Shown here piece after piece: positions 58,001 through 64,000 of a stretch of 64,000 nucleotides of DNA. The stretch covers positions 943,340-1,007,339 of the forward strand of contig NMRB01000004.1 of assembly GCA_002633025.1 (NCBI GenBank), in the 5' to 3' direction. The notes beneath the pieces are model-generated. The model did no database searches and was not told where the DNA came from. It worked only from the letters and a program-made list of their open reading frames with translations. The position numbers and the translations under genes are program-made. Position 1 is the first letter of the stretch. Each line of letters begins with the position of its first letter. Source of the DNA: Notospermus geniculatus. Lineage: Eukaryota; Nemertea; Pilidiophora; Heteronemertea; Lineidae.

Positions 58001-60874
58001 GTGCTATCTTTTTCGGGTCTGTCGCGTATCCAACACGGCCGCCTTCGATCCTTGGAATTGTAACCTTGGGGTTAATGGAACGGACGATGGAACCTCATCC
58101 CCAGGGCGAAATGATCGGCTTGTCGTTACACTCTGATGCATGCGAGAGTAGATAAACTTGGATGAAAACGAGGTCTAGAGAGATAGTTTTCGCAAATACT
58201 TGAAATGTTCTCGACATCGTTTACCGCCGCGAGGTTCCAGCTTTTAGATACCCCCGTAGTTTCGTATTCCAGGCAAGGCATTACCTTGTTAAGATTGTTG
58301 AAGCGATAAGTGATGAGTTATTAGGTCTTTTCATCGGATATTATGTCGACCAATATAATTAATGTCCTTCCTGATTCATCTCACTATCAATTCGCTCTCA
58401 GAACGAAGTGAAAACGAATTAATTTCGCGTTACGGACAGCATATTTAATTTGGAGATTACAAACACCTCAGTTGCTAAGCAACGGCGGATGATCCATAGC
58501 GACAAATCTTAGGAAGTTAATAATTGTTCCAATCAATAAAGGGGAGATATGATGGACATTTGATGGTCGTGTTGCGTTGTCTCTCACCAGGAAAATGGTA
58601 AATTTCAAACAGCCTATCTCAAGTAGGCCTACTCAAAGTTTGAATCACCAGATTGTTGAATCTCTTATGAAACTCTACCAAATGTGCTTTAAAACCAGTA
58701 GCCTCGTGCTCGTGTTATATTAGGTTATTTTCTGACCCATTCATTGCCGGTTTCGTGCTCAAAGCAACTTGAGCCATGATGGTTTTCATTTGGGATCTGC
58801 CAATATTTGAGGCTCTGGGCTACTCGTTATGAGAAGAGTCTCGGCTTTGGGGATCGAAATACATAGAAAGGATGGGCAAGATATTAAAGTGAAGCTACAA
58901 AGCATGCGGTTAACCATTGATTTCGGAGACTTCCAATATGTACTCCGACAATGTTTCGCTGGTTAAATGGATGAATTATGGCAAAAGTCCTTCATGTGCA
59001 AGAGGCAAGATAAATGAGACTTTTGCTTGTCTGCATCTGCCCGACCTCTCGAAAATATGGGAAACAAGCTGTGAGGAGTGGGACCATCATCACGAGAATC
59101 GAACCCCCCTACGTTAAGGTTATCAGCACTCCTTCTAAACCTCTCCAGTAACTCACGATGCAGAATGAACTTCGTTCTACTGCATTGTTCTTTGCGGATG
59201 AAATGCGTCTGTTCCATCCCAAGACACGCGGAAATCAATGATCATTCTCTTGTCTGTTTGTAGTTGCTTGCATATCTCCCACAACTGGTGATACTCGCTT
59301 CTCAATCAATAAGATGTCTTAGAGTAGGAGGCAGCAGACGACCTCTCCACCGCATCCTAATCATCCACAAAGCCGATTTCCACCCCGAGGGCACACAACA
59401 TCTCAAATTGATTTCTCAGCGGTTTCGAGCCGTCGGATAGGAATTCTAATCTATTTGGTTTTATCGTTAACTAATTTGACGTTCTTTTGACACAATGTAC
59501 ACCGCTTGGGGTAAACAGGCATATTAGTATTTTGGGGTATGTGTTTTCTAGCCATCGGAAGAGACAGCCGGGGCCATTCCACCAAAATGTTAAAGTACAT
59601 GTACTGCGGCGTTATCTCCATCAGTAGAGAGTTTTCGCAAAGCCCCCGAAACGCCAACGCGAACGCCAATCCCATTGTTCGATGCCGCGAAAAAGGCACC
59701 GAACAAAAGGATAGACGTTCGCGTTGGCTTTTCGGGGGCTTCGCGAAAACTCCCTAAGCCAATCGCCGTAACGCCAAATAGCACAAACGGGTTTCGAACT
59801 CTTGGCCTTCTATGCTAACCACTTGTCCGCTGAGGCTCTTAAGGGAGTTAGACGCCGAAGTTGTAAACAAGCTGGTTTGTTTACAAACATGGTCGGCAAA
59901 CAAGTTTTATTCCTTCGTGCAGGTGGCAGCACCAGTAGCGCCCCCAAACTGTACAACAGTGCCCATTTTCTCCACTACGTTACACAAATAGACACTGTCA
60001 TCGATCAGTCACCGCCATGTTTGACCGCATCACTCCTCCTAATGGAGTTACCGTTAGGGACCGCTTCACACTGGTAAGGAATCCTTACACATATTATTGC
60101 ACTGCACTTCTTTTCAACATGGCGGTGGCTGATCGATACTAGAGGGTGTTATTTGGAACGCCCTCTAGTGTCAAGAATGTAGCGCCCCGTGATCGTTAGA
60201 CTGGTTCCCGGTCCGATGCAACTCACTCACGATATTCACGTCAGTACATATCACCGACAATAGGTGGCAGCACCGCAGGCGTCGCGTGGATAGAGAACCA
60301 GTGAGTGAGTGTTTACAACTTGGACGTCCAGCTCCTTTAAACGGTGTTTTGAACAACCCAGCGCAGGGTTGCCGAAGTAAGATCATGCTAAACAACATCA
60401 CTTCGGCAGAGTTCAGACATCGCTAGTTTCATTTCTATTACGCACATGTTTTCCTTGCAATGCTATAAGCTTATGCTGCTTCCAAAACGACAAAGAGTTA
60501 ACCAAGATCAATATTATCGCAGTCATAAAAAACCCTTCGCAGTTATTGGAATCTGGTGTTTCTGTCAGTGAAAGATGATGGATTCAAGGACGCCTAATTC
60601 AAGAACATCCAAACCAATTCGGTCTCGGTATACCACACGACCCTCTTCAATGTTGATACTTATTCAACACCATTACTGCCAAGAGAGCAGTTGGACATTG
60701 TTGTCTTTCCTTTTCCAATGAGATGAATTATCATTATGGAAATACATGTAAGAATATACAGCACTAAGTAGGCCTACTGACAGTACGATCTACTTAGTAG
60801 AGAAGTCATTAATACTGCCAAATTCTCACCTGCAGAAGCCAGACGTTCGTTGTCATGATCTGATTCCTCTCGTC
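52029..60874 (-). CDS. nicotinic acetylcholine receptor alpha-type subunit, copy 2
   Basis: Exons 60874-60830 (45 bp), 57642-57533 (110 bp), 53580-52518 (1063 bp) and 52319-52029. The protein read from the two 3' exons is identical to copy 1. The synonymous differences and haplotype-specific transposons fit an allele of the same gene rather than a paralogue. Further description is under copy 1. Confidence 0.88.
57694..57694. other. single-N gap hiding a deletion relative to copy 1
   Basis: GTAGTGGT N TCAGTGTGGG. Copy 1 has the hexamer array plus about 250 more bases (45893-46194) between the same flanks. Confidence 0.85.
59627..59754. mobile_element. GTTTTCGC-family fold-back element, copy 4
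   Basis: Allelic counterpart of the element at 48128-48256, with the same arms. Confidence 0.8.
59783..59842 (-). mobile_element. tRNA-like segment, probable SINE head (copy 2)
   Basis: Same as 48285-48344, with one change in the box B region. Here it is followed directly by a transposon inserted at its terminal TTAA. Confidence 0.5.
59843..60336. mobile_element. 494-bp TTAA-specific insertion present in one copy only
   Basis: TTAA at 59839-59842 and 60337-60340 flank GGGAGTTAGACGCCGAAGTT...AACTTGGACGTCCAGCTCCT, imperfect inverted ends of about 28 bp. Copy 1 has the single TTAA (48341-48344) with flanks joined cleanly. A TTAA duplication indicates piggyBac or Kolobok mobilisation. The interior contains a second inverted pair around ATCGATCAGTCACCGCCATG. 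Non-coding. Confidence 0.9.
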
Positions 60875-61887
60875 CTGAAAAGAGAAAGGGGTATTGAATC
60901 AGGAGGTGCGACTTTTTCGTGCAGACTCACCGACACTTCCTTCTGCTTCGACGGCAGACTGGCAACGCCCATCCCCCGCTATCACCTGCAAGACTACTTC
61001 GTTATCAAAAGCTGATGTGACGTTGCGCTGCTCAAGTGTTTACCGTGCGAATCCATCTCATCTCAGCTCTCCGTCTCACTGCACGAAATAAAGCACTACT
61101 TCAGACTGAGACAGGGATCGGAAGTAGAAAGAGCAGACGATACGAAAGACTCTGTATACATTTTGTTTCATCTTTGACGATTATTAAAATATATGATGAC
61201 TTTAACACATCTCAGGGTAATGCGCCGAGGTTTGGGGCATATTTCATCACAAAAATTCACAGAAAGGTAAACACATCAAACCACATCTTTCGCAACGAAG
61301 CTCGAGTCTGATCTTGTGACGAAACGCGTGGGGTCAATACACAGCCGGCCGTTCAAACCCTGAAATTGTACAAAATATTTTACCGTGTACAGCCGGCAGT
61401 AGGGTCCTGTAATTCAATCTGATCCAAACAAGCAACGCTGACGTGTAACTTTTTACCTAAGAAGCCCACTCGAACTCGTTATCCGCCATGAGTCGAGTGA
61501 TCACTTCTTCATACAAGCGGGAAGTTGCAATCGGCAACAACCACTGCCTCGTCATGATACGAATCAGTGATTTCCTGAACTTTCACCACTTTCCGGGTAT
61601 AGATCACTTTTTACAACGGTTTTGCGTAAATTCTCGGTCAAGGTCTACGCAAATGCTCGTCTCTGACATTGGAGGGAGCGGTGGGGACCGTAAAGGGCCG
61701 TTTTGTTCGCCATGTTGCTCCAAACAGATTCGCAACTACGGCTAGATGACCGAGACTCGTGCAGTCTAGACCGCAGAACAGGGACGTCATCTGATTGGCT
61801 GATTGATTTCCTCCGACAACCAATCAATATTTTTCAGGATTTATTGGTTTACCCTCCAACCTCTCTTCCTGTCTTGCTGCTCATCAA

Positions 61888-63544
61888 ACAATAGTTTACT
61901 CAGTCGCTATTAGATTACACGTTGGGCTTTCACATGGATTGCCTATTGATTTCCTTGTCCTGCAGCGTCGTTGTTTTTTTCTCCTGGCTTCAGAGGGACG
62001 GCGGAGAAAATCGCTTCAGTTTACTTCCGTAACAGCATAAAGGAATCAAAGTAACAGGGATTGCTGACTGTCGATCATTTGGTATAGCTTCTACTCAGGA
62101 CAGTGACTCAGAAAACTTTTGAAATCAAGTACAAATTCCCCAGATTCACATTATGCCAGATTCCCTCACCAGGGGGCGATAAGCTTTTATGTTTTTGAGT
62201 CCCGCCTCCCACCTACTGCGCCACGAAAACCAGCCTTCGTAATGCTTCCGTCATTGTCAAGAATGTCATCTCTGTAGGTATCTGAGCGACAGCATTCGGA
62301 AGCCGTTGGAGCCCATCCACAGCGAGTCCTTTATCAAAAAATCGATTCTTATGAGTATTGCACGGAGAAACCGTTTATCAGATGAAATGAGCGCACAATA
62401 ACAAGGATAAGGAACGTCACCGAATGAATACGGACCGAGATTAACGGCAGCTGGCATGTCATTCTGCTGGATCTGTGGTCGTGAATAATGCACCGTCTCA
62501 TCAGGAATATTAACAGGAACAGACCGATGATTGATAATGTGACGCTGTGGCCGGGATGGAGACTCGAAAGCGATGGTCAAGGCGGCCATTGGGCTTCATC
62601 AACACCTGGACCGACTTTTTGAATACCCTTATTTCATTTACAGCACGAGGACAGCGAATGAAGTGGATTCGATGTCGGCCATCGTGAACGGCCTGCAATG
62701 GAAGGAACATGTCCTTCCGTTCCAAAGGAAGATTACATGCCGAAACGCTTGGGTTTCAAATTGCAGACCTCGTGGTCATGTTCCAGTCGTCGTGTACCCG
62801 ATAGTGGCTAGCCTACATCCCGATATTCCCAGAGATATGAGCTAATTCCATTAGAGGAATCCGATGAAACCCGACTGCTAATGTAATGCACTAGAGGGCT
62901 ACCCTAGCCTGACACAAATTACCACCACGCCACTTGACTAGCTATTAAGATTCCGAGCGAGTAGGAGCAATTTGGGGGTAATCATGCCGGTAGCCCCATT
63001 TTGGATGGATGCAATCTCATGGAACCCACTTCTGCAACGGACGACAATCACATAACACGACTGAAGAAATGTTATTGGGGAAGATGATGTGTCTGCGGAG
63101 ATATTTGGGTGAGCTGTTAATAGCTTGAAGATACAGGGAACGACATGAGCCGATTCTGGTAATTGCATCTCCTCAGGATGATGGGAGAGAAGCTACTTTG
63201 CACGATCGCTGGTCGTATTCTGATGGCCTAGGTTCGTGAAAGCCTGGAGAGAGCGGCGGAACAGTGGTCGGACTCTAGACCGGCGCTCATACGAAAATCC
63301 CATCGGGTGTTCCACCGGCTCTACAATACGATTCGTTCGCGACACGTTTACGACAGCTTCCGCGAACGAGCCGGTGCCGTAAACCACTGTAAATCTCGCG
63401 ATACTTCATTTTTCGGCTGGAATGTACCAATATAATTATTCTTTTGAAAAGTTACGTTGACCTTTCCATGTAAAAACAGTAACCCGACGCAGATTATGTT
63501 GTTTTGATGACTTGGCGAGAAGAGTAGTGTAAACCTGGTTGCAA
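61888..63544. other. no gene recognised; expected site of receptor exons 1-2
   Basis: Upstream (minus strand) of receptor exon 3. I searched for a signal peptide exon and the first binding-domain exon of a nicotinic subunit and found neither. Open frames at 62266-62845 lack motifs. Confidence 0.4.
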
Positions 63545-63615
63545 ATGAAAACGAAAACAAGCCATGTACTATTTGCGATGATGTTCGTTCTCTTACTTCT
63601 TACCGGTGCTCACCT
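63545..63615 (+). CDS. signal-peptide exon of unidentified secreted or membrane protein
   Basis: ATG at 63545 encodes MKTKTSHVLFAMMFVLLLL then TGAHL, a basic n-region, hydrophobic core and small residues. It is followed at once by a strong donor CACCT|GTAAGTTTT. An in-frame TAA inside the donor shows that splicing is required. The next exon lies beyond the window or was not seen. It is on the opposite strand from the receptor, so it belongs to another gene. Confidence 0.5.
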
Positions 63616-64000
63616 GTAAGTTTTCATCACCTACTCAGGAAACTGTCAGAATCATGCTGCTCATTCGTATTTCTGATGACCGACAATGAACCCTTTTCAA
63701 CAGTATAGTGATCGTGTGGTAAAATCGCCCACCGAGACGAACTATAGTATAATCTATAGATGTACAGAATGGGTCAAAGCAGCAAATGTGCTGTTTTTGC
63801 TCGGTCCTTTTGTTTCAAGAAGCGTTGCGTTTATTGAGGAAGCAACTAGCCACAAAGTCAGAAGGGCGTGTCCTGCAAGGGAAAACACAAGATTCAGTTG
63901 GCACAACAACCATTTTGAAAAAGACTGTAATCTATTCAACTGTCACGGAAAGTGCTCGGATGGCTGCAAATTAGCCTTCAAAAGCTATCGGTATTTTGTG
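63616..64000. other. probable intron, nothing recognised
   Basis: Follows the signal-peptide donor. No convincing acceptor with an open exon was found before the window ends. Confidence 0.35.

Larger units (their letters stand above)
49860..61887. repeat. duplicated block D, copy 2 (contig start)
   Basis: Second copy of 38480-49858, longer because of insertions at 50826-51315 and 59843-60336 and shorter around 57694. The long receptor exon differs at only two sites that I noticed, both synonymous. Confidence 0.93.

Noticed and set aside
38480-61887. Two nicotinic receptor genes in tandem
   Set aside because: The copies meet at a single N with exact contig-overlap geometry and differ like alleles. 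Counting two genes is not justified.
1-64000. CRISPR array, phage genes or bacterial operons
   Set aside because: No regularly spaced repeats, no operon-like packing; genes have introns and animal domain architectures.

Overview
This is a piece of a marine invertebrate genome, most likely a non-vertebrate deuterostome (echinoderm, hemichordate or lancelet). The reasons are intron-rich animal genes, deuterostome-type gene content (RNF146, NOP16/HIGD2A, THEG-repeat exons, alpha-type nicotinic receptor subunits), many short fold-back DNA transposons, and constant reuse of the palindromic words TAGGCCTA and TACATGTA. The exact phylum cannot be fixed from the sequence alone. The assembly is draft quality: one 201-base N run and five single-N joins. 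Three of those joins sit between near-identical copies and look like unmerged contig overlaps (alternative haplotypes) rather than real tandem genes.

Layout. 243-3060 and 10509-13160 are two copies of one segment carrying the last exons of a THEG-repeat (sperm microtubule protein type) gene on the minus strand. The first copy has gained a 167-bp MITE and abuts a 5'-truncated LINE (3061-4340). 4472-6060 is a head-to-tail array of fold-back elements. 6489-7435 is a head-to-head pair: NOP16 exon 1 (minus) and a complete two-exon HIGD2A-type gene (plus). 9426-10267 is the main exon of RNF146 (minus). 13161-19828 is gene-poor, with one convincing orphan exon at 17568-17753 and several fold-backs.

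19829-27685 holds a multi-exon plus-strand gene present once in full (23853-27685) and once as a 5' partial copy (20321-23292). Splicing by eye gives about 655 residues: a polynucleotide-kinase-like P-loop domain, a HAD-phosphatase-like region lacking its catalytic aspartates, and a basic/acidic tail with a possible Ku-binding motif. It shares a divergent promoter with a minus-strand gene that begins MADAA. 28635-31003 is a two-exon divergent rhodopsin-like seven-transmembrane receptor, followed directly by three fold-back elements. 32573-34672 is a 699-residue ankyrin-repeat protein ending in what looks like an interrupted SOCS box.

37097-61887 is a minus-strand nicotinic acetylcholine receptor locus. 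Exons coding for the N-terminal binding domain (48822-48866, 45730-45839) are followed by two complete C-terminal cassettes, at 41763-40212 and 38584-37097. Both cassettes accept the upstream exon in the same phase. The block 38480-49858 is repeated at 49860-61887, with transposon insertions present in only one copy. The window closes with a signal-peptide exon of an unidentified plus-strand gene at 63545-63615.
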